NCBI RefSeq assembly: GCF_014201335.1
Contig: NZ_JACHEB010000004.1
Location: forward strand, 248,001 to 312,000
Direction of reading: 5' to 3'
Origin: Tunturiibacter gelidiferens
GTDB lineage: Bacteria > Acidobacteriota > Terriglobia > Terriglobales > Acidobacteriaceae
DNA length: 64,000 nucleotides
Made by a program: the position numbers and the translations under genes. Positions 56,244 to 63,539 of this stretch are shown piece by piece. The notes beneath the pieces are model-generated. The model saw only the letters and a list, made by a program, of their open reading frames with translations. It had not been told where the DNA came from and ran no database searches. Each line of letters begins with the position of its first letter. Positions within the stretch are counted from its first letter, which is position 1.

Positions 56244-56798
56244 ATGAGATATCCGGCGGCCGAGACGGCAGAGAAACACGAGAGGATTTTGAATGAAGCG
56301 GCGCGGCTATTTCGCGAGCACGGATTTTCAGGTGTGAGCGTGAGCGAAATCATGAAGGCGACGGGTTTGACGCATGGGCCTTTCTATAACCACTTCGATT
56401 CGAAGGAAGCGTTGATGGCAGATAGCGTGCTGCATGGGATGCAGAAGACACTCGATGGACTGGAGGGGACTGAGGCATCGGCTAAGGGCAAGGCTGAGTA
56501 TGTGCGGCGCTATTTGAGTAAGGCTCACATGAATGCAGGCGGCGGAGAGTGCACTATGGCTGCACTCGCGTCTGAGATTCGTCGCGAGCCGCAAGTGAAG
56601 GGGCCCTTTACGCTGCGGTTGAAGGCGATCGTGGAGGCCATGGCATCGCACTTTCCGTGGAGTTCTAAGCGGGCGGCGCGGGGCGATTCGATTCGGGCAC
56701 TTTCGGCGATGGTGGGGGCACTGATTCTCGCTCGTGCTGTGGAGGATGGTCCGTTTGCGGAGGAGATCTTAAACGAAGTGCGGAAGGGCTTGGTGTGA
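56244..56798 (+). CDS. TetR family transcriptional regulator
   Basis: A 184-aa repressor. ATG 56244 is chosen over the longer frame because GGAGG lies 7 nt upstream and the HTH follows at once (ERILNEAARLFREHGFSGVSVSEIMKATGLTHGPFYNHFDSKEALM). The ligand-binding helices resemble the TetR_C group found with xenobiotic-responsive SDR genes (GGGECTMAALASEIRREPQVKGPFT; a cysteine sits in that loop and might sense electrophiles). The binding sites are the pair at 56159-56207. Divergent from the SDR gene. Confidence 0.92.
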   Translation: MRYPAAETAEKHERILNEAARLFREHGFSGVSVSEIMKATGLTHGPFYNHFDSKEALMADSVLHGMQKTLDGLEGTEASAKGKAEYVRRYLSKAHMNAGGGECTMAALASEIRREPQVKGPFTLRLKAIVEAMASHFPWSSKRAARGDSIRALSAMVGALILARAVEDGPFAEEILNEVRKGLV

Positions 56799-56822
56799 CC
56801 GCTTCCGTTTAGCTTCGAAGAG

Positions 56823-58121
56823 TCAGGCGTTGGCGAAGGGATGTTCTAGGGACGGGCTTTGTGCGGTGAACATCTTGCCGCCTTCTTCGGTCAGGTGCCA
56901 GTCGTCTTCGAGTCGGACGCCGAATTCGCCGGGAAGGTAGATGCCAGGTTCGTCGGAGAAGCACATACCGGGAGCGAGGGGCGTGGCGTTGCCGCGAACG
57001 AGGTAAGGCCATTCGTGGCCGTCCATCCCAATGCCGTGGCCGACGCGATGGGTGAAGTGTCTGTAGTCGGGGCCGTAGCCGGCGGCGGTGATGAGGTCGC
57101 GCGCGGCGGCATCGATGGCCTGGCATTGGACGCCGGGACGTGCAGTGGCGAGCGCGGCGGATTGGGCTTCGAGAACGATTTCGAAGACCTTGCGAGCTTT
57201 GTCGAGTTTGGCGATTGTCGGGTCACCGAGGACGAAGGTGCGAGAGATGTCGGATTGATAGCCTTCGACAGTGCAGCCGTCGTCGATGAGGATGATCTCG
57301 CCTTCGCGGATGATCTGCGGTTGCAGGGAGCCGTGGGGGAGCGCGGAGTACTCGCCAACCTGGCAACTGGCGTCGCCGGTGACACCGCAACGGGTGTAGG
57401 CGGTGTCGACGAGTTGCGAGAACTGGCGGTTGGTCATGCCGGGTTGTGCGGATTCGTAGCAGGCTTTGTAGACGGAGAGGGTGATGTTGTTGGCGAGCTG
57501 CATGAGAGCTAGCTCGGCGGGGGTTTTGATGCTGCGGCAGCCGTAGGTGATGGGGGTGGCGCTGGTGGTGGTGAGGGTGGGGCTGGTGTGGGCGATGCCG
57601 TCGGCGAAGACGAATTGGGTGCGTTCTTCGATGCCGATCTTCCCGGAGGCGAGGCCCGATTCCTTAAGGGCTTTGGCGAGGAGTTGGTAGGGGTCCTCGT
57701 CTTCGTTCCAGGTGTAGACACGGGTGGTGGAGGCGGAGGGTAGGGTGGCGGGTTTGGCTTCCATGCGTTCGCGTACGCGGCCTTCTTCAAAGACGGGGCA
57801 GACGATGAAGGGAGCGCCAGTTGCGGGGAGGGTCCATGCGAAGAAGCGCTCGGACTGGCCCCAGCGGAGGCCGGTGAAGTAGGTGAGCGACGTGCCGGTG
57901 GTGATGACGATGGCGTCGATTTTGTTCTGGTGCATGAGGGCGCGTGCGCGGTCGAGGCGCTGCTCGCGCTCGGCGAGGGTGATGGGGACGGCTTCGGCGC
58001 GGCGGTTTGTCAGGGCGGCGATGGCGGGAGGGAGTTTCTCTGATTGCTGAGCTTGTGCGGTGAGCGTGAGGGCGGGAGTGGCTGCTGCGGCGGCTAGGAG
58101 GAAGCGGCGGCGTGTGGGCAT
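56823..58121 (-). CDS. M24 family peptidase (Xaa-Pro aminopeptidase-like), exported
   Basis: A 432-aa metallopeptidase with a twin-arginine-like signal (MPTRRRFLLAAAAATPALTLTAQAQ). The N-terminal creatinase-like domain (about 55-185, RLDRARALMHQNKIDAIVITTGTSLTYFTGLRWGQSERFF) precedes the pita-bread fold. Metal ligands: IILIDDGCTVEGYQSDISRTFVLG (two Asp), HRVGHGIGMDGHEWPYL (His), SDEPGIYLPGEFGVRLEDDWHL (two Glu). It probably cleaves N-terminal residues before proline in the periplasm. Divergent from fbp. Confidence 0.92.
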   Translation of the reverse strand: MPTRRRFLLAAAAATPALTLTAQAQQSEKLPPAIAALTNRRAEAVPITLAEREQRLDRARALMHQNKIDAIVITTGTSLTYFTGLRWGQSERFFAWTLPATGAPFIVCPVFEEGRVRERMEAKPATLPSASTTRVYTWNEDEDPYQLLAKALKESGLASGKIGIEERTQFVFADGIAHTSPTLTTTSATPITYGCRSIKTPAELALMQLANNITLSVYKACYESAQPGMTNRQFSQLVDTAYTRCGVTGDASCQVGEYSALPHGSLQPQIIREGEIILIDDGCTVEGYQSDISRTFVLGDPTIAKLDKARKVFEIVLEAQSAALATARPGVQCQAIDAAARDLITAAGYGPDYRHFTHRVGHGIGMDGHEWPYLVRGNATPLAPGMCFSDEPGIYLPGEFGVRLEDDWHLTEEGGKMFTAQSPSLEHPFANA

Positions 58122-58186
58122 CGGTGGGAATAGTGTACGGGAGAGTTAGTGGGCTGAACTAAGATTGATGGTGAGGAATTGGCGCG

Positions 58187-59203
58187 ATGGCGATGATTAC
58201 GACGGTGCAACAGCATATTTTGCAGCAACAGCAAGCTGCCCTGAAGGCTACGGGGCGGGAGGCGTCGGGGACGTTCAGCTGGTTGCTGAGTGGGATTACG
58301 CTGGCTGCGAAGATGGTCGAGGCGAAGATTCGCTCGGCGGGGTTGAGCGATGTGCTGGGTGCGTTTGGCGCGGAGAATGTGCAGGGGGAGCAGCAGCAGA
58401 AGCTGGATGTGTACGCGAATCAGGCGCTGCTGCATTGCCTGGGGCTGCGCGATAGCGTTGCCGCGCTGGTGAGTGAAGAGGATGAGGAGCCGGTGACGTT
58501 CAACCGGGATGCGGAGACTGGGAAGTACATTATCGTGTTCGATCCGCTGGATGGTTCGAGCAATATCGATGTGAATGTGAATGTGGGGACGATCTTCAGC
58601 GTGTTGCGGAGGATGCCGGCAGAGCTGGGCACGCTCGAGGAGTCGATTCTGCAGCCGGGGTTTCGGCAGGTGGCGGCGGGGTATGTGGTGTATGGGCCTT
58701 CGACGGTGTTGGTGTATACGACTGGGAACGGCGTGCATGGGTTCACGCTCGATCCGACGATCGGGGCATTTGTGTTGAGCAACGAGAAGATGACGATGCC
58801 GGAGCAAGGGAGTTACTACTCGGTGAATGAGGCGAATGCTGCGGGCTGGCCGGAGGAGTATCGCGGGTATGTGGATATGCTGCGGACGGGGGGATTGCAG
58901 AAGGAGTACAGCTCGCGCTATATCGGGAGCCTGGTGGCGGATTTTCACCGGACGCTGCTGAAGGGGGGAGTGTTTTTGTATCCGCCAACGTTGAAGCAGC
59001 CGAAGGGCAAGCTGCGGTTGTTGTATGAGGCGAATCCGCTGGCGTTTATCGCGGAGCAGGCGGGTGGGATGGCGACAAGTGGTGCTGGGAGGATTCTGGA
59101 TATCAAGCCGGAGGGGATTCATCAGCGGACGCCGTTTTGTGTAGGGAGCAAGCGCGAGATGGAGGCGCTGGTGGCGGCGGTGAGTCCGGTGGGGGTGAAG
59201 TGA
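58187..59203 (+). CDS. fbp: Fructose-1,6-bisphosphatase class I
   Basis: A 338-aa gluconeogenic phosphatase. It has SGTFSWLLSGITLAAKMVEAKIRSAGL at the N-terminus, the acidic loop VSEEDEEPV, and the catalytic metal site IIVFDPLDGSSNIDVNVNVGTIFSV near 110-135. Also present are AAGYVVYGPSTVLVYTTGNGVHGFTLDP, then YSSRYIGSLVADFHRTLLKGGVFLYPPTLK, KLRLLYEANPLAFIAEQAGGMATSG and RTPFCVGSKREM. All are family signatures. The stop TGA overlaps the GTG start of the next gene (GTGA), indicating translational coupling. The far end is overlapped in antisense by the integrase read-through frame. Confidence 0.96.
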   Translation: MAMITTVQQHILQQQQAALKATGREASGTFSWLLSGITLAAKMVEAKIRSAGLSDVLGAFGAENVQGEQQQKLDVYANQALLHCLGLRDSVAALVSEEDEEPVTFNRDAETGKYIIVFDPLDGSSNIDVNVNVGTIFSVLRRMPAELGTLEESILQPGFRQVAAGYVVYGPSTVLVYTTGNGVHGFTLDPTIGAFVLSNEKMTMPEQGSYYSVNEANAAGWPEEYRGYVDMLRTGGLQKEYSSRYIGSLVADFHRTLLKGGVFLYPPTLKQPKGKLRLLYEANPLAFIAEQAGGMATSGAGRILDIKPEGIHQRTPFCVGSKREMEALVAAVSPVGVK

Positions 59204-60896
59204 AACTCTTTGTCGCAGAGGTGATTGATATTCGTGAGGAGTCGCGTGTGGCGGGACGGCAGCGATGGCAGATGGCGCTGAATAGGACGGAGTTTGGGGC
59301 TGGCAATGTGGGTGTGTTGGAGGCCGTGGCTCGTAGCGGAGCTAAGCTGGTGGTGCCGGTGCTTGGCGTGGTGATCGAAGCGGGTGAGGTGTGGCATGTG
59401 GTGGAGAAGCCACTGGCTGCGGGTACGGCCGTAACAGGGCGGGTGGGCGTGTCAGTAGAGTGATGCCGGGCGTTTCGGCCAGGACGCGCGGTTGAGTCGT
59501 AAGGGTTGTTGCTGATACACTCGGAGATGTTGTTTCGGCCGTGTTGTGCCTGCGAAAGCGGTGTGCGATGCGGGTTTGGTGGGGGGCTGTAGCTCAGTTG
59601 GGAGAGCGCCTCGTTCGCAACGAGGAGGTCAGCGGTTCGATCCCGCTCAGCTCCACCATAGAAACCAATAACCTGCCGCATGGGTAGAAAGTTTACCGAT
59701 TCATTTGTGTCGTTGTTTGTGTTGTAACCCTCCCTTTTGCCCCCAAAATCATTTGCTATCGGGTTAGCCATCGACAGGGAATCGAGCGCGGTTCGTTTCT
59801 CCTGAAGACGAACGTGCGAGTAGTGCTGAAGCATCTTTGGGGAGACGTGCCCCGCAATCGACATTGCGGTGGCATCGCTGGCCTGGGACTCCGCAAGCTC
59901 TGTAATGGCGTGGTGGCAAAGGTCATGGAAGCGCAAACCTGCCAAAGGGCTTTTCGAACCTTTGATAGCTGTGTTGCACTCTTGATTGGAGCAAACGTCG
60001 GCGGGTTTCTGGAGTCGTTTGCAAGAGGGACAGAAAATCACTTGGGTGAGGTGTCTCCATGACGTGCGCCAGCTCTTCTGAGGACGTGTCGCGTCGATCT
60101 GGGCGGTTTCACAGGCGGGGAAGACGTAATGGTTCGCCTGGAGAACACGGAGGGTTTGGGCACGCCGATAGAGCGCGAGAACCACGTTCCAAGCGTCCGC
60201 ATTCAAAGGGATCATGCGCTCCCCGGCATCCGTCTTGCTTCGCCGAACAGTCAAGGTGCGCTCGATCAAGTCAATGTCACGCCAGCGCAATTGTTTTATC
60301 TCGCATTCGCGCATCGTGGTATTTAGCGCGAGTGTGGCGGCCCAGGCCGCATTTTGCCACTCAGGGCGAGCAGCGGCGACCTTGAGAAGATGCAATTTTT
60401 CATCGTGCGTCAGGGCGCGGCCGATGTTCTGACGTACAGGGAGAGGGTGAATATCGTCAGAGAAATGATGCCACCGCTTCGCCTTCTTCAGCACACCCCG
60501 GATAATATCCAGTTCGCGGTTCACGGTCGCGTTCGCGATCCCTGCCGTCTTCCGGTCGCGAATATATGACTGTACTTCCGCAACCGTGATTCGGCTGACC
60601 TGAATTTTCCCCAAATGGCGATTGATTGCCTTCGCTCTCTCGCGCTCGGTTTGAATGCTGCAAGGGGCGAGGTGGGACAGCCTGTCCTCAAGAAACTGAA
60701 TTGCGGCGTCGGCAAAGGTAAGTTGGGCCACGGCATTCTTGGTTGCTGAGAGTTTACCGGACTGCGCAGCGGAGATGAGGACTTTCTCCTTCGCTTGTGC
60801 CTCGCGCCAATCACTTGTTTCAAGCGACTGCCGGAATCGTTGCCCGTCAACAAAGAAATGCGTGTGCCATGTTTTACCGCGCTTTTTTAGGGACAT
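59103..60896 (-). CDS. Tyrosine recombinase/integrase with altered catalytic box, reading through the tRNA
   Basis: The frame codes for 597 aa from the ATG 60894-60896. Residues 1-55 are an arm-type domain, about 60-150 the SAM-like core-binding domain, and about 160-365 the catalytic domain: R197 (TTMRECEIKQLRW), K221 (RRSKTDAGER), H324, H350 (AGHVSP) and Y359 (LQHYSHV). The arginine expected in HxxR is Cys327 (RFHDLCHH, codon TGC). A CPSC...CSNQEC insert (289-307) may bind zinc. Residues about 413-441 (GGAERDRTADLLVANEALSQLSYS) are the antisense of tRNA-Ala. The remaining ~155 residues are antisense to host DNA up to 59103 and are not a true domain. Confidence 0.88.
   Translation of the reverse strand: MSLKKRGKTWHTHFFVDGQRFRQSLETSDWREAQAKEKVLISAAQSGKLSATKNAVAQLTFADAAIQFLEDRLSHLAPCSIQTERERAKAINRHLGKIQVSRITVAEVQSYIRDRKTAGIANATVNRELDIIRGVLKKAKRWHHFSDDIHPLPVRQNIGRALTHDEKLHLLKVAAARPEWQNAAWAATLALNTTMRECEIKQLRWRDIDLIERTLTVRRSKTDAGERMIPLNADAWNVVLALYRRAQTLRVLQANHYVFPACETAQIDATRPQKSWRTSWRHLTQVIFCPSCKRLQKPADVCSNQECNTAIKGSKSPLAGLRFHDLCHHAITELAESQASDATAMSIAGHVSPKMLQHYSHVRLQEKRTALDSLSMANPIANDFGGKREGYNTNNDTNESVNFLPMRQVIGFYGGAERDRTADLLVANEALSQLSYSPPPNPHRTPLSQAQHGRNNISECISNNPYDSTARPGRNARHHSTDTPTRPVTAVPAASGFSTTCHTSPASITTPSTGTTSLAPLRATASNTPTLPAPNSVLFSAICHRCRPATRDSSRISITSATKSFTSPPPDSPPPPAPPSRACSLHKTASADESPPA
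59200..59463 (+). CDS. Small protein of unknown function coupled to fbp (GTG start)
   Basis: An 87-aa protein beginning GTG-AAA-CTC at 59200, sharing four bases with the fbp stop. The sequence is beta-rich (VKLFVAEVIDIREESRVAGRQRWQMALNRTEFGAGNVGVLEAVARSGAKLVVPVLGVVIEAGEVWHVVEKPL). No family is recognised. The tight coupling to fbp is the best evidence that it is real and may act in the same process. The opposite strand is open across it, but that is read-through of the integrase frame. Confidence 0.65.
   Translation: MKLFVAEVIDIREESRVAGRQRWQMALNRTEFGAGNVGVLEAVARSGAKLVVPVLGVVIEAGEVWHVVEKPLAAGTAVTGRVGVSVE
59492..59521 (+). promoter_or_regulatory. Candidate promoter of tRNA-Ala
   Basis: TTGAGT (59492-59497) and TACACT (59516-59521) with an 18-bp spacer, about 55 bp before the mature tRNA. 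It lies on the host side of the insertion, so tRNA expression is kept. Confidence 0.4.
59583..59658 (+). tRNA. tRNA-Ala (CGC), integration target
   Basis: Acceptor GGGGCTG pairs with CAGCTCC and shows the G3:U70 pair that identifies alanine tRNA. The D arm is AGCTCAGTTGGGAGAGC, the anticodon arm CCTCG-TTCGCAA-CGAGG (anticodon CGC), the T arm CAGCGGTTCGATCCCGCT, and A73 with encoded CCA (59656-59658). An integrase gene on the opposite strand begins its known-family end right at the 3' end of the tRNA, the usual arrangement for a tRNA attachment site. Confidence 0.96.
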
Positions 60897-61560
60897 TTTT
60901 TTCTTCCTTTCGCTTCCGTTGACGTTCGGACAAGATCGTATCTTTCTCACGATCCCAATATTCCAACTTGAGGCGATTTATGTTCCATCGCTTACAGACA
61001 ACTGCGTTGCACAACGTCTGCTTCATGTGATGGGCGACAAAATAGGGATTTTGGCATTCGGGAGCTTTGCAAATGCGGAGCCGTTCCATTGGGATAGTGG
61101 CAAGGCAGACGTCCAGCAGCGTCCACATGTCCTTTACAAGAAGTTCCGCACTCCCAGAATTGAAGGTGAGGAAGCTCTGTTCGCCTAATCGAACTGACCG
61201 ACCCAATTCACCAATATCGCTGATGCCCATCGATTCGAGGGTAGGAAGCTTGGCAGGAGTGGTCATATTCCACGTGTCTCGAAAAAGTCGATGCCACCCA
61301 TACCATTTCTTGAGTTCGATTACGAATTCTCCTTTGACTATGGAGGTACTCAACAAGGGGCCGAACTTTTGGGTGAACTTGAGCACTCCGGAGGGCGTGT
61401 TTGGCCAATTCGCAAACCTCTCAGCCATCAGCGACGGATTATCAACGATCACATACCCTTTCGCGATCTTCCCCCGCACCTCCTCAGCCACAAGCCTTGC
61501 TTGGCCGGGCTTGGCTAGAGTTAAGAATCGCGAAATGGTCAAGCGTGTATCTAGATTCAT
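60874..61560 (-). CDS. CGNR/ABATE-like zinc-finger protein of the element
   Basis: A 228-aa protein (ATG 61558-61560; a GTG 20 codons upstream is also open). The N-terminal ~170 residues are alpha/beta with no known motif (LTISRFLTLAKPGQARLVAEEV, GYVIVDNPSLMAERFANWPNTPSGVLKFTQKFGPL, FVIELKKWYGWHRLFRDTWN). The C-terminus has a C-x4-C-x14-C-x4-C finger (CKAPECQNPYFVAHHMKQTLCNAVVCKRW), closely matching the spacing of CGNR fingers, then a basic coil ending KRKEEKNVPKKAR. It overlaps the integrase start by 23 bp, so the pair is co-translated. It is likely a DNA-binding partner or regulator of excision. Confidence 0.65.
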   Translation of the reverse strand: MNLDTRLTISRFLTLAKPGQARLVAEEVRGKIAKGYVIVDNPSLMAERFANWPNTPSGVLKFTQKFGPLLSTSIVKGEFVIELKKWYGWHRLFRDTWNMTTPAKLPTLESMGISDIGELGRSVRLGEQSFLTFNSGSAELLVKDMWTLLDVCLATIPMERLRICKAPECQNPYFVAHHMKQTLCNAVVCKRWNINRLKLEYWDREKDTILSERQRKRKEEKNVPKKAR

Positions 61561-61621
61561 AAAGTTGTTGTTGTATCTAGCCAAGAAGGAAAATATAACA
61601 GCAATCAGAGGAGGCACCACA

Positions 61622-61798
61622 ATGAAAAATCAAATTTATTTGACAGTTCCTGAGACCGCAAAACGTCTCAAATGCACGACCAAATATGTCTACGATCTTC
61701 TCTATTCTGGTGCAATCGAAGCCAAAAAATACGACGGCCGATGGCAAATTCCAGATCAAGTTGTTAATGCTAGGTTGGCGAAGATGGTAGCGAAATGA
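61622..61798 (+). CDS. Excisionase-type HTH protein 1
   Basis: A 58-aa winged-helix/excisionase protein (MKNQIYLTVPETAKRLKCTTKYVYDLLYSGAIEAKKYDGRWQIPDQVV...). ATG 61622 has AGAGGAGG 8 nt upstream, the best ribosome site in the element. The pattern TVPETAKRL..T..YVYDLL.SG.I.A.K..GRWQIP is the HTH_17 family. It starts divergently from the zinc-finger gene, placing it to control the int-side promoter. The stop overlaps the next start (ATGA). Confidence 0.82.
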   Translation: MKNQIYLTVPETAKRLKCTTKYVYDLLYSGAIEAKKYDGRWQIPDQVVNARLAKMVAK

Positions 61799-61956
61799 AC
61801 GAAAATTCGCCGAAACTGCTCAATCTTGCATCTGTGGCGGAGCAAATGGCTGTATCGCCACATACGGTTCGGAAATGGGTAAGAGATGGCAAGCTCCATC
61901 CGTTGAGAGTCTGCCGTCGATTGCTCTTTGAGCCTTCTGATATACAGCGCCTTTAG
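61795..61956 (+). CDS. Excisionase-type HTH protein 2
   Basis: A 53-aa HTH_17 protein translated from the ATG at 61795 that overlaps the previous stop by 4 bp: NLASVAEQMAVSPHTVRKWVRDGKLHPLRVCRRLLFEPSDIQRL, then TAG at 61954. It is a paralog in fold, not a copy, of protein 1. Recognition helix PHTVRKWVRDGKL. Two different excisionase-like genes in tandem suggest one acts as excisionase and the other as regulator, or that they act as a pair. Confidence 0.8.
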   Translation: MNENSPKLLNLASVAEQMAVSPHTVRKWVRDGKLHPLRVCRRLLFEPSDIQRL

Positions 61957-61987
61957 AAGCTTCGCGCTATCCCACGCTGGGGGCTCT

Positions 61988-63157
61988 GTGATCGAACAAA
62001 GCCAGCTGAGTACGGAGAATTTGTTGAATAAGTGCAGGGAATGGTTGCGTAAATACGTCATGATAAATAGGGCCCAAGAAACTGTTCTAGCAGTTTGGAT
62101 AGTGCACACTTGGGCGATTGAGGCGGCCGATTACACCCCATACCTCCACATCACCGCCCCGGAAAAAGGCTGCGGCAGGAGCCGCCTGCTGGAAGTTCTC
62201 GAAAGTGTGGTTTCCAAACCTTGCAAGACGGGAGGGATGACCGCTCCAGCATTGGTAAGGACCGTGGACAAGGAGAAACCCACGCTCCTGCTCGACGAGA
62301 TAGACGTTGTGTTTCAAGGTAACAAAGAAATGGCGGAGGTTGTTCGAGGAATTCTGAATGAGGGATTCAGACGAGGTGGAAACTTCCCTAAATGCAGCGG
62401 GGCTAATTTTGACTTGCAGGAATTTCGAGTCTTTTGTGCGAAAGCTATCGCTGGAATCGGGGAAATACCGGATACAGTCGCAAGCCGTTCCATTGTGATC
62501 TCTATGCGACGTAAAGGTGCTTCTCAGACCGTCCAAAGATTCCGAGAGCGTGAGGTGAAGTCACCCGCTAACGAGATCGAGCGCGCCCTTGAGGAATGGG
62601 CAACGGCTGTCATAGTGGAAGAATTGAGAAATGCTCGACCACTCTTTCCAGAATGCCTGACTGATCGTCAACAGGACATAAGCGAGTCTCTTCTTGCAAT
62701 TGCCGACTATGCAGGAGGCGAATGGCCTATGGAGACACGGACCGCCTTGGAAATTCTCTTCAGTTCAACCGAGTCCCGGGACAATTCCATCGGGGTCCAA
62801 CTACTCCTAGACATTCGTGATGTGTTTGAAGAGGGGAGCATTTCGAAGATCTTTTCCGCTGATCTCGCTTCAGCTTTATGCGAGATGGAAGGCCATCCCT
62901 GGGCTGATTTTAAAGGGAGTGAAATGGACGCGCAATCGTTGGCGCGGGAACTGAAGAAGTATCACATTACACCTCATGGGACGATACGTATTGGGACAGA
63001 TACGCGTAAGGGTTACGAGCGTGACGCGTTTATACAGTCCTGGGATAGTTACTGCCCGCGGGTTGCTAATGGGGTCACAGGGGTCACAGGGGTCACAATC
63101 GTCACAAACCCTTTGCTCCGTCAGGATAGTCATGAGACGCATGATCTATCGCAGTAA
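61988..63157 (+). CDS. DUF3631 domain ATPase of the element
   Basis: A 389-aa protein; the GTG at 61988 is preferred, TTG 61928 is also open and overlaps the HTH gene. Family blocks: AVWIVHTWAIEAADYTPYLHITAPEKGCGRSRLLEVLESV, TVDKEKPTLLLDEIDVVFQGNKEMAEVVRGILNEGFRRGG (Walker B), EFRVFCAKAIAGIGEIPDTVASRSIVISM, LLAIADYAGGEWP. The Walker A is PEKGCGRS, with R64 where the family has lysine. DUF3631 proteins are linked to primases and replication genes of mobile elements. The C-terminus ends GVTGVTGVTIVT, encoded by a 9-bp repeat. Likely replication or maintenance of the element. Confidence 0.82.
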   Translation: MIEQSQLSTENLLNKCREWLRKYVMINRAQETVLAVWIVHTWAIEAADYTPYLHITAPEKGCGRSRLLEVLESVVSKPCKTGGMTAPALVRTVDKEKPTLLLDEIDVVFQGNKEMAEVVRGILNEGFRRGGNFPKCSGANFDLQEFRVFCAKAIAGIGEIPDTVASRSIVISMRRKGASQTVQRFREREVKSPANEIERALEEWATAVIVEELRNARPLFPECLTDRQQDISESLLAIADYAGGEWPMETRTALEILFSSTESRDNSIGVQLLLDIRDVFEEGSISKIFSADLASALCEMEGHPWADFKGSEMDAQSLARELKKYHITPHGTIRIGTDTRKGYERDAFIQSWDSYCPRVANGVTGVTGVTIVTNPLLRQDSHETHDLSQ

Positions 63158-63205
63158 ACACACTCTATCCAATTAAAAGTGACGGTTGTGACGGCTGTAA
63201 CCCCA
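63071..63205. repeat. Nine-bp repeats (GGGGTCACA) with an inverted copy
   Basis: Three exact copies of GGGGTCACA at 63071-63097 and a diverged fourth (ATCGTCACA to 63106) lie inside the 3' end of the DUF3631 gene. From 63179 the opposite strand shows the same 9-bp period (plus-strand GTGACGGTT, GTGACGGCT, GTAACCCC). The two blocks thus face each other across about 70 bp. Read on the minus strand, the second block is GGGGTTACAGCCGTCACAACC. Confidence 0.6.
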
Positions 63206-63472
63206 TTTCGCGGACGGCAGTTCTGTACCTTCAAACCTTGTCCTGTATGCCAATGCGATGGGAGTGTTTCCACCTAGAGCCTGTTTTTGGCCAACTCGGA
63301 TATCTAAGCCTCTGATTTTGCTCAGTTCTCTGCGAATTGCGGAACTGATATGTGGCAGACTCTCGATTTCTGGTTCTTGGGTCTTCAATACATGGGCGTG
63401 AAATGGGAGAGCACGATTCCAGACATCAAGAATGTGGAAAAGGTGTTCTCTGGCGTTTTGAGGCTCAGGCAT
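63173..63472 (-). CDS. Possible 99-aa protein of the element, unknown function
   Basis: A minus-strand frame from ATG 63470-63472: MPEPQNAREHLFHILDVWNRALPF..., LPHISSAIRRELSKIRGLDIRVGQKQALGGNTPIALAYRTRF. The composition is plausible for a soluble helical protein and the frame is unbroken, but there is no recognised domain and its end runs through the repeat block. A GTG five codons upstream is an alternative start. It may be a chance frame. Confidence 0.4.
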   Translation of the reverse strand: MPEPQNAREHLFHILDVWNRALPFHAHVLKTQEPEIESLPHISSAIRRELSKIRGLDIRVGQKQALGGNTPIALAYRTRFEGTELPSAKWGYSRHNRHF

Positions 63473-63539
63473 GTTCGGCAACAACACCGTGACCGATGAA
63501 AAGTAAAACTAGCTGCAAAAAGCGATTGACCAAGGGGCT

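Noticed and set aside
58094..59122. 342-codon minus-strand frame opposite fbp
   Set aside because: Antisense of fructose-1,6-bisphosphatase; His/Arg/Gln-rich and motif-free.
63071..63106. CRISPR array
   Set aside because: Units are 9 bp and contiguous with no spacers, and they are in coding frame; no cas genes are present.
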